A DNA stretch of 64,000 nt from JAWKXU01 sp964468045 (GCA_964468045.1 CAYXTO010000009.1:62001-126000); one strand, 5' to 3'. Shown: positions 18,275-27,478, counted from the first letter of the stretch. Numbers and translations: made by a program. The notes: generated from the sequence alone by a model not told the origin.

Positions 18275-19111
18275 GTGAATGAGGATCCTTTAGACCCCGG
18301 GCTCTATATAGTGGCAACCCCGATTGGCAATCTCGGGGATATCACCAAACGGGCCGCCGATATTTTGGCACGGTGCGACGCTGTGGCTTGCGAGGATTCG
18401 CGCGTCACCGCGAAGCTTCTGAACCATCTCGGCATTCGCAAGCCATTATGGCGCTATGACGACCATAGCAGCGACCACCAGCGCGAGTATCTCGTTTCCG
18501 CCATGCGCGACAAGGCGGTTGCGCTGGTCAGCGATGCCGGCACGCCGCTGATTTCGGATCCGGGCTATCGCCTGGTCAGGGCGGCGCAGGAACAGGGAAT
18601 CCCCGTGACCAGCCTGCCGGGTCCGAGCGCGGCGATCGTCGCACTGACGCTCTCGGGCCTGCCGAGCGACCGCTTCCTGTTCTCCGGGTTCCTTCCGGCC
18701 AGGGACAAGGCAAGGGACGATGTTCTCGCCGAGCTGGCGCGGATTCCCGCCACGCTGGTGTTCTATGAAAGCGCGCAGCGCCTGGGCAAGGCGCTGGAAG
18801 CGATCGCCGCACGCCTTCCGGGCCGCGAAGTGGCGGTGGCGCGCGAGCTCACCAAGACGTTCGAGGAATGCAGACGGGGCACGGCAACGGCGCTTGCCGC
18901 GCATTATGTGGATCATCCTCCCAAGGGTGAGATCGTGCTGCTCGTCGGTCCGCCTTCCGAAAACAGCGAAGCTGAAATCGACGTGGACACGTTGCTGCTG
19001 GCCGCCATGGAGCAGGAGAAGCCCTCCCAGGCGGCGGCCCAGGTCGCCAAGGCGACCGGGATGGATCGCAAGACGCTTTATGCGCGGGCGCTGGAACTGA
19101 GAAAATCGTGA
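18275..19111 (+). CDS. rsmI: 16S rRNA (cytidine(1402)-2'-O)-methyltransferase
   Basis: A 278-residue tetrapyrrole-methylase-fold enzyme that 2'-O-methylates C1402 in the decoding centre. Signatures are VATPIGNLGDIT, VSDAGTPLISDPG and LPGPSA. The start is a GTG at 18275 after AAGAGGG; no ATG precedes the conserved VATPIGN within a sensible distance. The stop overlaps the GTG of yraN (GTGA), so the two are coupled. Confidence 0.95.
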   Translation: MNEDPLDPGLYIVATPIGNLGDITKRAADILARCDAVACEDSRVTAKLLNHLGIRKPLWRYDDHSSDHQREYLVSAMRDKAVALVSDAGTPLISDPGYRLVRAAQEQGIPVTSLPGPSAAIVALTLSGLPSDRFLFSGFLPARDKARDDVLAELARIPATLVFYESAQRLGKALEAIAARLPGREVAVARELTKTFEECRRGTATALAAHYVDHPPKGEIVLLVGPPSENSEAEIDVDTLLLAAMEQEKPSQAAAQVAKATGMDRKTLYARALELRKS

Positions 19112-19458
19112 GCCGGAAAGCGGCCGAGCAGCGCGGCCGGCGAGCCGAGGCATGGGCCGCGTTCTATCTGCGGCTGTTGGGCTGGCGAATCCTGGCCCGC
19201 CGCCTGAAAACCCCGCGCGGCGAGATCGACCTGATCGCCCGACGCGGCCGGACCATTGCCTTTGTCGAGGTGAAATGGCGCAAGGGGCCGCACGATCTCG
19301 ATCTTGCGATAGACGGCTATCGCCTGCGCAGGGTCGCGGAGGCGGCCCAGGCGGTGGCCCATCGCTTTCTTCGCGGCGCCGATAATGTGCGGATCGATGT
19401 GCTGCTGCTTGCACCCTGGCGCTTGCCACGCCACATCACCCACGCTTGGCAGCCATAG
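19108..19458 (+). CDS. YraN-family (UPF0102) nuclease-like protein
   Basis: A 116-residue protein with the UPF0102 core: GRRAEAWAAFYLRLLGW, then GEIDLIARRGRTIAFVEVKWR, which supplies the E..D...E.K pattern of PD-(D/E)XK-like nucleases. The function is not established, though relatives are near rRNA-modification and DNA-processing genes. It starts with GTG at 19108, overlapping the rsmI stop. Confidence 0.9.
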   Translation: MSRKAAEQRGRRAEAWAAFYLRLLGWRILARRLKTPRGEIDLIARRGRTIAFVEVKWRKGPHDLDLAIDGYRLRRVAEAAQAVAHRFLRGADNVRIDVLLLAPWRLPRHITHAWQP

Positions 19459-19469
19459 TCATGCGCAAT

Positions 19470-19561
19470 CCGTTCGTGCTGAGCTTGTCGAAGCACGGTT
19501 TTTCTTCAATCAATGTGCTGAAAAGATAGTGCAGCCCTTCGACAGGCCCAAGGCGAACGGA
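19470..19561. repeat. REP-like imperfect palindromic pair between yraN and gshB
   Basis: The left arm 19470-19494 (CCGTTCGTGCTGAGCTTGTC...) and right arm 19538-19561 (CTTCGACAGGCCCAAGGCG...) are near-inverse copies of each other, separated by about 43 bp. This GCTGAGC-TTGTCGAAG / CTTCGACAGG motif is a widespread intergenic repeat in Sphingomonads and other proteobacteria. It probably folds into a long hairpin in the mRNA. It ends 9 bp before the gshB ATG. Confidence 0.8.
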
Positions 19562-19570
19562 GATAGGTAG

Positions 19571-20527
19571 ATGCCGCTACGTGTCGCGGTCCAGATGGAT
19601 CCGCTGGAAAATATCCGGATAGCAGGGGATTCGACCTTCGCGCTGATGCTGGCGGCGCAGGGTCGCGGGCACGAGCTGCTCCATTACGATGTGGGAAGCC
19701 TGACGCTGGATGAGAACGACCGCCTGCTCGCGCGGGCGCATCCCGTGCGGGTCCAGCGTGTCGAAGGCGATCATTTCAGCAAGGGCGAGGCCCGGCGGAT
19801 CGATCTCGGGCGCGACGTGGACGTGGTGCTGATGCGTCAGGACCCGCCCTTCGATACCGGCTATATCACCGCCACCCATCTGCTGGAGCGGATCGAGCGC
19901 GAGACGCTGGTAGTCAACAACCCGGTCAGCGTGCGCAATGCTCCGGAGAAGGTCTTCGTTCTAGACTACCGGCAATTCATGCCGCCCACGCTGGTCACGC
20001 GCAGCACGGAAGATGTGCGTGAGTTCATGGCCCGGCACGGCTCGGTGGTCGTGAAGCCGATCCATGGCAATGGCGGCAAGGCGATCTTTCGCGTGCCGGA
20101 GAATGGAGAGAATCTCGCGGCGCTGTTCGAAGTGTTCAACCAGACCTGGCCGGAACCGCACATGATCCAGCCTTTCCTCCCGGAAGTGGCCGAAGGGGAC
20201 AAGCGCATCGTCCTGGTCGACGGCGAGTTGGCGGGAGCGATCAACCGCAAGCCGGGCGCGGGAGAGTTCCGCTCGAACCTTGCCGTGGGCGGTTCCGCCG
20301 AGGCAACGGCGCTGACCCCGCGCGAAGAGGAAATCTGTGCCGCGCTCGGCCCCGAACTGAAGCGGCTCGGCCTGATCTTCGTCGGGATCGACGTGATCGG
20401 CGGCAAATGGCTGACCGAGATCAACGTCACCTCGCCGACCGGGATCGTCGCGATCGACCGCTTCAACGGCACCGATACGGCGGGCCGTATCTGGGACGCG
20501 ATCGAACAAAGACTTTCGGCACGCTGA
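19571..20527 (+). CDS. gshB: Glutathione synthetase
   Basis: A 318-residue ATP-grasp enzyme that joins glycine to gamma-glutamylcysteine. Signatures: MRQDPPFDTGYITATHLLE, VVKPIHGNGGKAIFRV (the glycine-rich lid), RKPGAGEFRSNLAVGGSAEAT (given here in part) and EINVTSPTGI at the metal site. Length is typical. It lies directly after a REP-like palindrome and 15 bp before the dedA-family gene. Confidence 0.96.
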   Translation: MPLRVAVQMDPLENIRIAGDSTFALMLAAQGRGHELLHYDVGSLTLDENDRLLARAHPVRVQRVEGDHFSKGEARRIDLGRDVDVVLMRQDPPFDTGYITATHLLERIERETLVVNNPVSVRNAPEKVFVLDYRQFMPPTLVTRSTEDVREFMARHGSVVVKPIHGNGGKAIFRVPENGENLAALFEVFNQTWPEPHMIQPFLPEVAEGDKRIVLVDGELAGAINRKPGAGEFRSNLAVGGSAEATALTPREEEICAALGPELKRLGLIFVGIDVIGGKWLTEINVTSPTGIVAIDRFNGTDTAGRIWDAIEQRLSAR

Positions 20528-20542
20528 AGCATTATCCGTTCA

Positions 20543-21154
20543 ATGCAGGACTTCATCATCGAAGCGATCGAGCAGGGCGGCTATGTCGGCATCGCGCTGC
20601 TGATGGCGATCGAGAACATCTTCCCGCCGATCCCTTCCGAAGTCATCATGGGCATCGGCGGCATCAGCGTGGCGCGCGGAAACATGGAGTTCTGGCCGCT
20701 GCTGCTGGCCGGGACGATCGGCTCCACGATCGGCAATTATGCCTGGTATCTGGCAGGCGATCGCTGGGGTGCGCGCCGGCTTGCCCCGTTCGTCCGGCGG
20801 TGGGGTCGCTGGCTCACGGTGGAATGGGAAGATGTCCAGAAGGCGCGCCATTTCTTCAAGCGGCATGGCCCATGGGTCGTATTCTTCCTGCGCTTCTCCC
20901 CATTCCTGCGGACCATGATTTCCCTGCCCGCCGGGCTGGCGCAAATGGGGCATTGGCGCTTCCTGATCTTCACCTTCGCAGGCTCGGCGATCTGGAACAC
21001 GATGCTGATCCAGGGTGGCCGCCTGCTTGCCTATTATCTCGACGAAACCAAGCAGTGGATGGGTTGGCTGATCCTGGCGCTGATCGTGATCGCGATCATT
21101 GCCTATATTCGCCGCGTGATGACCTGGAAGCCCCGCGCCGAACGCGAGCGCTAG
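20543..21154 (+). CDS. DedA-family membrane protein
   Basis: A 203-residue integral membrane protein of the DedA (SNARE-associated/VTT) family. It shows ENIFPPIPSEVIMGIGG near residue 22 with the conserved E and P residues, and FLRFSPFLRTMISLPAG with the conserved arginines near residue 115. Members act as undecaprenyl-phosphate or phospholipid flippases that support envelope integrity. Probably in an operon with gshB. Confidence 0.93.
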   Translation: MQDFIIEAIEQGGYVGIALLMAIENIFPPIPSEVIMGIGGISVARGNMEFWPLLLAGTIGSTIGNYAWYLAGDRWGARRLAPFVRRWGRWLTVEWEDVQKARHFFKRHGPWVVFFLRFSPFLRTMISLPAGLAQMGHWRFLIFTFAGSAIWNTMLIQGGRLLAYYLDETKQWMGWLILALIVIAIIAYIRRVMTWKPRAERER

Positions 21155-21214
21155 ATTTGCTTGTTTTCCGTGATTTCCGAGTCAGCAAGTGATTCCACTT
21201 GCTTCGAAATCACT

Positions 21215-22111
21215 CTAGCCGCGTTCCCGGGGATGCGCACTGCGATAGGTTTCGAGAATCCGCGCCGCGTCGACTTTCGTATAGATCTGGGTCGAATCGA
21301 GGCTGGCGTGACCGAGCAGTTCCTGCAGGCTGCGCAGGTCTGCTCCCGCGCCGAGCAGATGCGTGGCGAAGCTGTGACGCAGCGCATGAGGAGTGGCGGT
21401 GGCGGGCAAGCCCAGCACAAGCCGAGCCCGGGCGACGGCCTTCTGGACCATCCCCTGCGACAGCGGGCCGCCCTTTGCGCCACGGAACAGCGGCAGGTCC
21501 GGCTGCGCCGGCCAGGGGCACTGCGCCGCATAGGCCGCCACCCCCTCCCGCACAATGGGAAGGATGGGGACGATACGCTGTTTTCCGCCCTTACCGGTGA
21601 CTGCCAGCGTCTCGCCCAGCGGAATATCCTTTCCGGTCAGCGACAGCGCTTCGGCGATGCGTAGCCCCGCGCCATAGAGCAGCAGCAGAACGGCCCGGTC
21701 GCGCGCGCCGATCCAGCGTTCCTCCGCAGACTCGGCCACCATCTCCGCCAGATTGACCGCATCGTCCGGCGTGATCGGGCGGGGCAGCCCCTTCTTCAGC
21801 CGGGGGCCGCGCAGGCGGACCGGCTCGGATTCCACCATTCCCGCCTTTTCGCGAGCAAAAGCAAGGAAACCCTTGAGAGCGGAAAGTTCGCGAGCGGCGG
21901 ACGCATTGCCGATGCCCTCCATCCGCCGCGCGGCCAGCTGGCGGCGCAGCGCCTGCACGTCGAGCCGCGCCAGAGCCGCCCAGTCGCTTTCCGGCAGATT
22001 GTCGAGAAGCCGGGCCGCGCAGGCGACATAGGCGCGCACGGTATGCGGCGAGCGCCTGCGATTGCGTGCGAGATGCGCCCCCCATTCTTCCAGAAGATCG
22101 GCGTTGCTCAC
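21215..22111 (-). CDS. xerC: Tyrosine recombinase XerC
   Basis: A 298-residue tyrosine recombinase for chromosome dimer resolution at dif. The catalytic set is visible: Arg in GAGLRIAEAL, Lys in GKGGKQR, HALRHSFATH, LLGHASLDSTQ and the nucleophile Tyr in IYTKV. The start chosen is the GTG at 22111 (sequence SNADLLEEWG), which overlaps the hemW stop as GTGA; the frame is open further upstream inside hemW. No dif-like site was noticed nearby. XerD would look similar; the gene context does not settle C versus D. Confidence 0.9.
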   Translation of the reverse strand: MSNADLLEEWGAHLARNRRRSPHTVRAYVACAARLLDNLPESDWAALARLDVQALRRQLAARRMEGIGNASAARELSALKGFLAFAREKAGMVESEPVRLRGPRLKKGLPRPITPDDAVNLAEMVAESAEERWIGARDRAVLLLLYGAGLRIAEALSLTGKDIPLGETLAVTGKGGKQRIVPILPIVREGVAAYAAQCPWPAQPDLPLFRGAKGGPLSQGMVQKAVARARLVLGLPATATPHALRHSFATHLLGAGADLRSLQELLGHASLDSTQIYTKVDAARILETYRSAHPRERG

Positions 22112-23259
22112 GTCCGCACCAGATCGCCGGGTACGAGTTCGCCCAGCAGGGCGTCCAGCACCGGCATCCCGGCCTCGCTCACGCCGATGCGCGATCCGTC
22201 CTGCCACAGCAGCGCGTTGGCAGCATGAAACCGCAGCTTGGGGGCATCGAGCAGATCGTCCGCCGTCAGGCCGAAGCGCCGGGACAGGGCATCCAGATCG
22301 ATACCCTCCGCAAGCCGCAAGCCCATCAGCAAGGCTTCGGAAGCCTGCTCGGCAATTCCCAGCTCGCGCTGTTCCGCAATTCCATGTTCGTGCTGCGCCA
22401 CCGCTTCCAGCCAGTTCTCCGGCTTGCGATGGCGGACCGTCGCGGCACCCTTGCGCCGGCCATGCGCACCGGGGCCGATCCCGCAATAATCCTGATAACG
22501 CCAATAGGTGAGGTTATGGCGGCTTTCCGCACCCGGTCGGGCGTGGTTGCTGATTTCATAGGCGGGCAAGCCGGCCGCAGCCGTAAGTTCGCGCGTCAGG
22601 GCGAACAGATCCGCCGCCGCATCATCGTCCAAAGGAGCCAGCTTGCCTTCGCGAAACAGGGTGGCGAAACGCGTGCCGGGTTCGATCGTGAGTTGGTAGA
22701 GCGAGAGATGCTCGGTTCCGAACGACAAGGCACGCGACAATTCGCGCTCCCATTGCTCGGGCGATTGATTGGGCCGGGCATAGATCAGGTCGAAACTGAC
22801 GCGGGCGAAATGGCGCTGGGCCACCTCCAGCGCGGCCAGCCCCTCGGCCACATCGTGCAGCCTGCCGAGGAAGCGCAGGGTGTCATCGTCCAGCGCCTGC
22901 AGGCCCAATGAAACCCGATTGATCCCGGCCTGGGCAAGCGAAGCGAAATTGGCTGCTTCCACCGAGGAAGGATTTGCTTCCAGCGTGATCTCGATCTCCG
23001 GGGCGAAACCCCAGAGCCGCTCGGCTTCATCGAGCAATGCGCTCACCAGCGCGGGCGGCATCAGGGAAGGGGTCCCGCCGCCGAAGAAGATCGATTGCAG
23101 TTCCTCGCCGCCGGCCCGCTCGGCCTCGAACCGCATATCGGCCAGCAGGCTCCTTTCCCAGCACGCCATGTCCACCGCACTGCGGACATGGCTGTTGAAG
23201 TCGCAATAGGGGCATTTCGCGAGGCAGAAGGGCCAATGGATATAGAGCGCGCGGGCCAT
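22108..23259 (-). CDS. hemW: HemW: radical SAM heme chaperone
   Basis: A 383-residue protein. The radical-SAM cluster motif is CLAKCPYCDF near residue 13, starting right after ALYIHWPF, as in HemW/HemN relatives. FFGGGTPSLM and SIGLQALDD-type segments follow. HemW delivers heme to respiratory enzymes and was long misnamed coproporphyrinogen oxidase. It is translationally coupled to xerC and divergent from the CAP-domain gene. Confidence 0.93.
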   Translation of the reverse strand: MARALYIHWPFCLAKCPYCDFNSHVRSAVDMACWERSLLADMRFEAERAGGEELQSIFFGGGTPSLMPPALVSALLDEAERLWGFAPEIEITLEANPSSVEAANFASLAQAGINRVSLGLQALDDDTLRFLGRLHDVAEGLAALEVAQRHFARVSFDLIYARPNQSPEQWERELSRALSFGTEHLSLYQLTIEPGTRFATLFREGKLAPLDDDAAADLFALTRELTAAAGLPAYEISNHARPGAESRHNLTYWRYQDYCGIGPGAHGRRKGAATVRHRKPENWLEAVAQHEHGIAEQRELGIAEQASEALLMGLRLAEGIDLDALSRRFGLTADDLLDAPKLRFHAANALLWQDGSRIGVSEAGMPVLDALLGELVPGDLVRT

Positions 23260-23305
23260 GCCGGCTTTCAGTGCCGGTTAACGCTTCCCTGTCAATGCTG
23301 ATGGC

Positions 23306-23842
23306 ATGGGTAAGGGACGGATCGCAGCCCTGCTGGGCAGTGGCATCGTGGCTGTTATCGCCGGTTTCGCGGCACCCTCGACGGCCGCGCCTGAAGATCC
23401 GGCGCGCAATTTCGCCTGGGAACTGCTCGCCGCGCATAATCTGGAACGGGATCGCATGAAGGTCCCGCGCCTCAAGTGGAGCCAGGACCTTGCACGGGAA
23501 GCGCAGCAATGGGCGGGACATCTCGCCGGGCTCGGCCGGATGCAGCACACCACGCAGGCACAGCGCAAGAGCACCGGGGAGAATCTCTGGATGGGCCAGG
23601 CTGGATATTTCACGCCGCGCGGCATGGTCGAGACTTTCCTCGAGGAAAGGAAGCATTTTCGCGCGGGAGAATTTCCCGACGTGTCGCGCACCGGCCGCTG
23701 GCAGGACGTCGGCCATTATACCCAGATCATCTGGGCCGATACTCGCGAGGTCGGCTGCGCGGTCGCGCGCGGGAAGGTCAACGATTTCCTGGTGTGCCGC
23801 TATCGTCCGGGCGGCAACTGGCTGGGCCGGAAGGTCGGCTGA
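23306..23842 (+). CDS. CAP-domain (SCP/PR-1-like) secreted protein
   Basis: A 178-residue protein with a signal peptide (GRIAALLGSGIVAVIAGFAAPSTAA in two parts: basic start, hydrophobic core, AxA end near residue 28). The mature part is a CAP domain: LAAHNLERDR, TGENLW, the segment GHYTQIIW, and VCRYRPGGN. Those are the standard CAP signatures. Bacterial members are periplasmic or exported and of unclear activity. It ends 12 bp from the convergent rdgB gene. Confidence 0.88.
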   Translation: MGKGRIAALLGSGIVAVIAGFAAPSTAAPEDPARNFAWELLAAHNLERDRMKVPRLKWSQDLAREAQQWAGHLAGLGRMQHTTQAQRKSTGENLWMGQAGYFTPRGMVETFLEERKHFRAGEFPDVSRTGRWQDVGHYTQIIWADTREVGCAVARGKVNDFLVCRYRPGGNWLGRKVG

Positions 23843-23854
23843 CCCGCACGTCCC

Positions 23855-24481
23855 TCAGCCGAATTGATCCGCCACCAGCTTTGCGAAGGCATTCGCGCGA
23901 TGGCTTATCCGGTGCTTTTCGTCCGGATCGATCTCGGCAAAGGTTTCATGCTGCCCGTTGGGCACGAACACCGGGTCGTAGCCGAAACCCTTGTCCCCGC
24001 GCGGCGGCCAGGTGAACACCCCGTCCACCCGCCCTTCATAGGTGACGCTTTCCCCGTCCGGCCAGGCAAGGGCGAGAACGCAGGAAAACCAGCAGGACCG
24101 GTCGGCATCCGGCCCTATCGCCTGAAGCCGGCCTTCGACCTTGCCCATGGCCATGTACCAGTCGCGCCCGGCAGGGCCTTCGAACCATTGCCGTTCGGCC
24201 CAATCCGCCGTGTAGACGCCGGGCATCCCGTCCAACGCGGCAACAGACAGCCCGCTGTCGTCCGCCAATGCGGGAAGGCCTGAATCTCGTGCGGCCGCCT
24301 GCGCCTTGATCAAGGCATTCTCGACAAAGGTCTTTCCCGTCTCGGGCGGCTCCGGCAGGCCGAGCGCGCCGGCGGAAATGCAATCCAGCCCATAGGGCGC
24401 GAGCAATGCGGAAATCTCCTTCAGCTTGCCTGCGTTATGGGTGGCGATCACCAGCTTGCCGGAACCGATCCGCCGGGTCAT
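23855..24481 (-). CDS. rdgB: Non-canonical purine NTP pyrophosphatase (RdgB/HAM1)
   Basis: A 208-residue house-cleaning enzyme that hydrolyses ITP, dITP and XTP to monophosphates. Signatures: ATHNAGKLKEI, ENALIKAQAAA, ALADDSGLSVAALDG and GFGYDPVFVPNG. The ATG overlaps the rph stop by 4 bp, the classic rph-rdgB operon. Confidence 0.96.
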   Translation of the reverse strand: MTRRIGSGKLVIATHNAGKLKEISALLAPYGLDCISAGALGLPEPPETGKTFVENALIKAQAAARDSGLPALADDSGLSVAALDGMPGVYTADWAERQWFEGPAGRDWYMAMGKVEGRLQAIGPDADRSCWFSCVLALAWPDGESVTYEGRVDGVFTWPPRGDKGFGYDPVFVPNGQHETFAEIDPDEKHRISHRANAFAKLVADQFG

Positions 24482-25191
24482 TTCACTGCCGCATCCTGTG
24501 CCGCGAAGATCCGGTCGCAGCCGATCCGGGCGAGGCGAAGCAGCCGAAGCAGGCCTTCCTCATCATAGGTCGCCCCTTCCGCGGTCGCCTGCACTTCGGC
24601 AATCTGGCCGCCTTCGATCAGCACGAAATTGGCGTCCGCATCCGCCGATGAATCCTCCACATAATCGAGATCGAGGACCGGCGTGCTGCCGCAGATTCCG
24701 CAGCTGACCGCCGCGACCTTCGCAAGCATCGGATCGGACGCGATCGCGCCTTCCGCCATCAGCTTGTTGACCGCAAGGCGCAAGGCTACCCATGCGCCGG
24801 AGATCGCCGCCGTGCGCGTGCCGCCGTCGGCCTGGATCACATCGCAATCGAGCGTGATCTGCCGTTCTCCCAGCTTCCTCAGGTCGGTGACGGCGCGCAG
24901 CGAGCGGCCGATCAACCGCTGGATCTCCTGCGTGCGCCCGCTTTGCCTGCCCTTGGCCGCCTCGCGGCTGCCGCGTGTATGGGTGGCGCGTGGCAGCATG
25001 GAATATTCGCCAGTCACCCAGCCTTCACCCTTGCCGCGCAGCCAGCCAGGCAGCCGTTCCTCCACGCTGGCGGTGCACAGCACCTTGGTGTCGCCGAAGG
25101 AGATCAGGCAGGACCCTTCGGCGTGCCTGGTAAATCCGGTTTCGATCGTAATGGGCCGCATTTCGTCGGGCGCCCGGCCGGAAGGTCGCAT
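24478..25191 (-). CDS. rph: Ribonuclease PH
   Basis: A 237-residue phosphorolytic 3'-5' exoribonuclease that trims tRNA 3' ends. RPSGRAPDEMRPITIE at the N-terminus, KGEGWVTGEYSMLPRAT, RSLRAVTDLRKLGERQI and DCDVIQADGGTRTA are family signatures. Complete length. First gene of the rph-rdgB pair and divergent (74 bp) from a small lipoprotein gene. Confidence 0.96.
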   Translation of the reverse strand: MRPSGRAPDEMRPITIETGFTRHAEGSCLISFGDTKVLCTASVEERLPGWLRGKGEGWVTGEYSMLPRATHTRGSREAAKGRQSGRTQEIQRLIGRSLRAVTDLRKLGERQITLDCDVIQADGGTRTAAISGAWVALRLAVNKLMAEGAIASDPMLAKVAAVSCGICGSTPVLDLDYVEDSSADADANFVLIEGGQIAEVQATAEGATYDEEGLLRLLRLARIGCDRIFAAQDAAVK

Positions 25192-25265
25192 GGCAATCCT
25201 TTCACTTGAGGTTGCGGCGCCCTATCCTTTAGCCTGGCAACTGGCAATCGGACTATGAGCGTGCC

Positions 25266-25787
25266 GTGACAAGAGATCTTCTCCTTCCCCCGATCCTCCT
25301 GCTTTCCGCATGCACGGCCGCCGGAACGCAGCCTGCTGACGGAAGGACGGCAGATAGTCGCCTGGCAGGACCTGTGTCCTACGATGTCTCCAGCTGGGGG
25401 CGCCTGCTGACGCATTGGCGGATCAACCCGGATGGCTCGGGCGAGATCTGGCGTGGGGAAGCGTTCCGCAAGGGGAACGGCACGGTCCGCAAATATCGCC
25501 TCCGCATGGACGAAGCGACGATGCGCAAGTTCACCGGGCTTTCCGAGAAACTGCGCGAATCGACCAGCAGGGAGGTTCCCTGCACCCGCCAGATCACGGA
25601 CATGCCCTATGGTGCCGTAACCTGGGATTTTCCGGATGCGCAGCAAACCTATCGCTTCGATGCGGGATGCCGTTCTCCCGAGGCCGATGCCGTTGCGGAT
25701 CAGATCAAGACCGTGCAGGATGTGATCGACACGATGGCAACGATCGATGCGGAACCCTACATCATCGAAAGCCCAGATCAGCCCTGA
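25266..25787 (+). CDS. Putative lipoprotein of unknown function
   Basis: A 173-residue protein whose start (TRDLLLPPILLLSACTAAG) is a short lipoprotein signal with Cys near residue 16. I do not recognise the mature domain. It has a GRLLTHWRINPDGSGEIWRG segment suggestive of a beta-rich fold and two cysteines (CTRQI, GCRSPE) that could pair in the periplasm. The start is a GTG at 25266. It ends 6 bp before hrcA and so may share its transcript. Confidence 0.75.
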   Translation: MTRDLLLPPILLLSACTAAGTQPADGRTADSRLAGPVSYDVSSWGRLLTHWRINPDGSGEIWRGEAFRKGNGTVRKYRLRMDEATMRKFTGLSEKLRESTSREVPCTRQITDMPYGAVTWDFPDAQQTYRFDAGCRSPEADAVADQIKTVQDVIDTMATIDAEPYIIESPDQP

Positions 25788-25793
25788 GGAAAG

Positions 25794-26837
25794 ATGTCCG
25801 ATCCGCCGATCACAGAACTGACCACGCGCGCTCGCGAGATATTCCGCCTGGTGGTGGAAGGCTATCTCGCGTCCGGTCAGCCGGTGGGCTCGAAAACCCT
25901 GGCAGGCGGCGGGGCGCTGAACCTTTCGCCGGCGTCGATCCGTTCGGTCCTCGCGGACCTTGAAACCCTGGGCCTGCTGGCAGCGCCGCATACCAGCGCG
26001 GGCCGGATGCCGACCGAATCCGGGCTGCGCCTGTTCATCGACGGCATGATGCAGGTAGCGGAACCCACGGCGGAGGAACGCGCGGCGATCGAGCGCCGGC
26101 TTGGCGAACCGGGCCCGATCGAGCAGGCGCTTGAAGCGACCAGCGCGGTGCTTTCCGACATCTCGGCCGCCGCCGGGGTGGTGATGGTGCCGCGACGCGA
26201 ACCGAGTCTGCGCCAGTTCAGCATGATCCCGCTTTCGCCGCGAGAGGCATTGGCGGTTCTGGTGGGAGAGGATGGGCAGGTCGAGAATCGCCTGCTCAAG
26301 CTGCCTGCGGAAATTCCACCCTCCGCCCTGGAGGAGGCCAGCAATTACATATCGGCGCATCTTGCGGGCCGGACATTGGGCGAAGCGGCGCGGGCGATGC
26401 GGGCGCAGATCGCGTCGGGTCGGTCCGCTCTCGATGAGGCAAGCAGGGATCTGGTGGAACGCGGGCTGGCCGTGTGGAGCGAAGACGCCGCCAAGCGCCC
26501 GGTGCTGATCGTGCGCGGGCAAGCCAATCTCCTGGACGAAACGGCCATCGGCGACCTCGAACGGGTCCGTTCGCTGCTCGACGATCTCGAGAACAAGCAA
26601 TCGGTGGCGGAGCTGCTGGACAGCGCGCGCGAAGCCGATGCGACCCGGATATTCATCGGTTCCGAAAATCGCCTGTTTGCCCTGTCGGGGTCCGCCGTCA
26701 TCGCGTCGCCCTATCGCGACAGGGGCGGCAAGGTCGTCGGAGTGGTGGGGGTTATCGGACCGACCCGGTTGAATTACGCGCGCGTAGTCCCCATGGTGGA
26801 TTTCACCGCCCAGAGCCTGGGCAAGCTCATCGGATAG
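25794..26837 (+). CDS. hrcA: Heat-inducible transcription repressor HrcA
   Basis: A 347-residue repressor of class I heat-shock genes that binds CIRCE elements. The N-terminal winged helix contains GYLASGQPVGSKTL, LSPASIRSVLADLE and GLLAAPHTSAGRMPTE, all hallmarks. The C-terminal GAF-like region carries GSVVGVIGPTRL-type sequence (here VGVVGVIGPTRLNYAR). No CIRCE inverted repeat is present in this window; it probably acts on groESL elsewhere. It is followed by grpE after 17 bp. Confidence 0.95.
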   Translation: MSDPPITELTTRAREIFRLVVEGYLASGQPVGSKTLAGGGALNLSPASIRSVLADLETLGLLAAPHTSAGRMPTESGLRLFIDGMMQVAEPTAEERAAIERRLGEPGPIEQALEATSAVLSDISAAAGVVMVPRREPSLRQFSMIPLSPREALAVLVGEDGQVENRLLKLPAEIPPSALEEASNYISAHLAGRTLGEAARAMRAQIASGRSALDEASRDLVERGLAVWSEDAAKRPVLIVRGQANLLDETAIGDLERVRSLLDDLENKQSVAELLDSAREADATRIFIGSENRLFALSGSAVIASPYRDRGGKVVGVVGVIGPTRLNYARVVPMVDFTAQSLGKLIG

Positions 26838-26854
26838 CTGGAAAAAGATACGAC

Positions 26855-27448
26855 ATGATGGATGACAAACCGGAACCGCAGGGGGCCGTTGAAGAGGATC
26901 GGGCCATGGCCGAGGAACTCAAGGGCGTTCCCGAAGAAATGCTGGATCGGAATGCGGATGCGAAGCAAGCTTCCGCAGAGGGAGAGGTTGCGGCCCTGCG
27001 CGATCAGCTGGAAGCGGCCAGGCAGGACGTGCTTTACGCCAAGGCCGAAACGCAGAATGTGCGCCGCCGCATGGAGAAGGATATCGCCGATGCGCGCGCC
27101 TATGCCGCGACCGGCTTTGCCCGCGATATCCTGTCGGTATCCGACAATCTCTCGCGTGCGCTCGATTCGATCCCGGCGGAGCTGCGGGAAGACGAGAAGC
27201 TGAAGGGCCTGGTTGCAGGCATCGAGGCGACCGCGCGCGAAATCGAGAAGGTGTTCGGCTTGCACGGCATCAGCCGGATTGCGGCGGTCGGCCTTCCGCT
27301 CGACCCGAACCAGCACCAAGCCATGATGGAAATTCCCACCGATCAGGCCGAGCCGGGCACGGTCGTCCAGGAAATGCAGGCAGGCTACATGATCAAGGAT
27401 CGCCTGCTGCGCCCGGCCATGGTCGGCGTGGCGCGAAAGCCGGGCTGA
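26855..27448 (+). CDS. grpE: Nucleotide exchange factor GrpE
   Basis: A 197-residue DnaK co-chaperone that releases ADP. Residues 45-85 form a coiled coil (AALRDQLEAARQDVLYAKAE), followed by the four-helix part (DILSVSDNLSRAL) and the C-terminal beta domain (DPNQHQAMMEI; the signature GTVVQEMQAGYMIKDRLLRP in two pieces). The ATG at 26855 is preferred; the frame is open upstream inside hrcA. Second gene of hrcA-grpE. Confidence 0.96.
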   Translation: MMDDKPEPQGAVEEDRAMAEELKGVPEEMLDRNADAKQASAEGEVAALRDQLEAARQDVLYAKAETQNVRRRMEKDIADARAYAATGFARDILSVSDNLSRALDSIPAELREDEKLKGLVAGIEATAREIEKVFGLHGISRIAAVGLPLDPNQHQAMMEIPTDQAEPGTVVQEMQAGYMIKDRLLRPAMVGVARKPG

Positions 27449-27478
27449 GCTCTACACCGGCAGACAGGCTGGAAAGGC

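Noticed and set aside
25192..25793. CIRCE element near hrcA
   Set aside because: No TTAGCACTC-N9-GAGTGCTAA or near match was found here or before dnaK.
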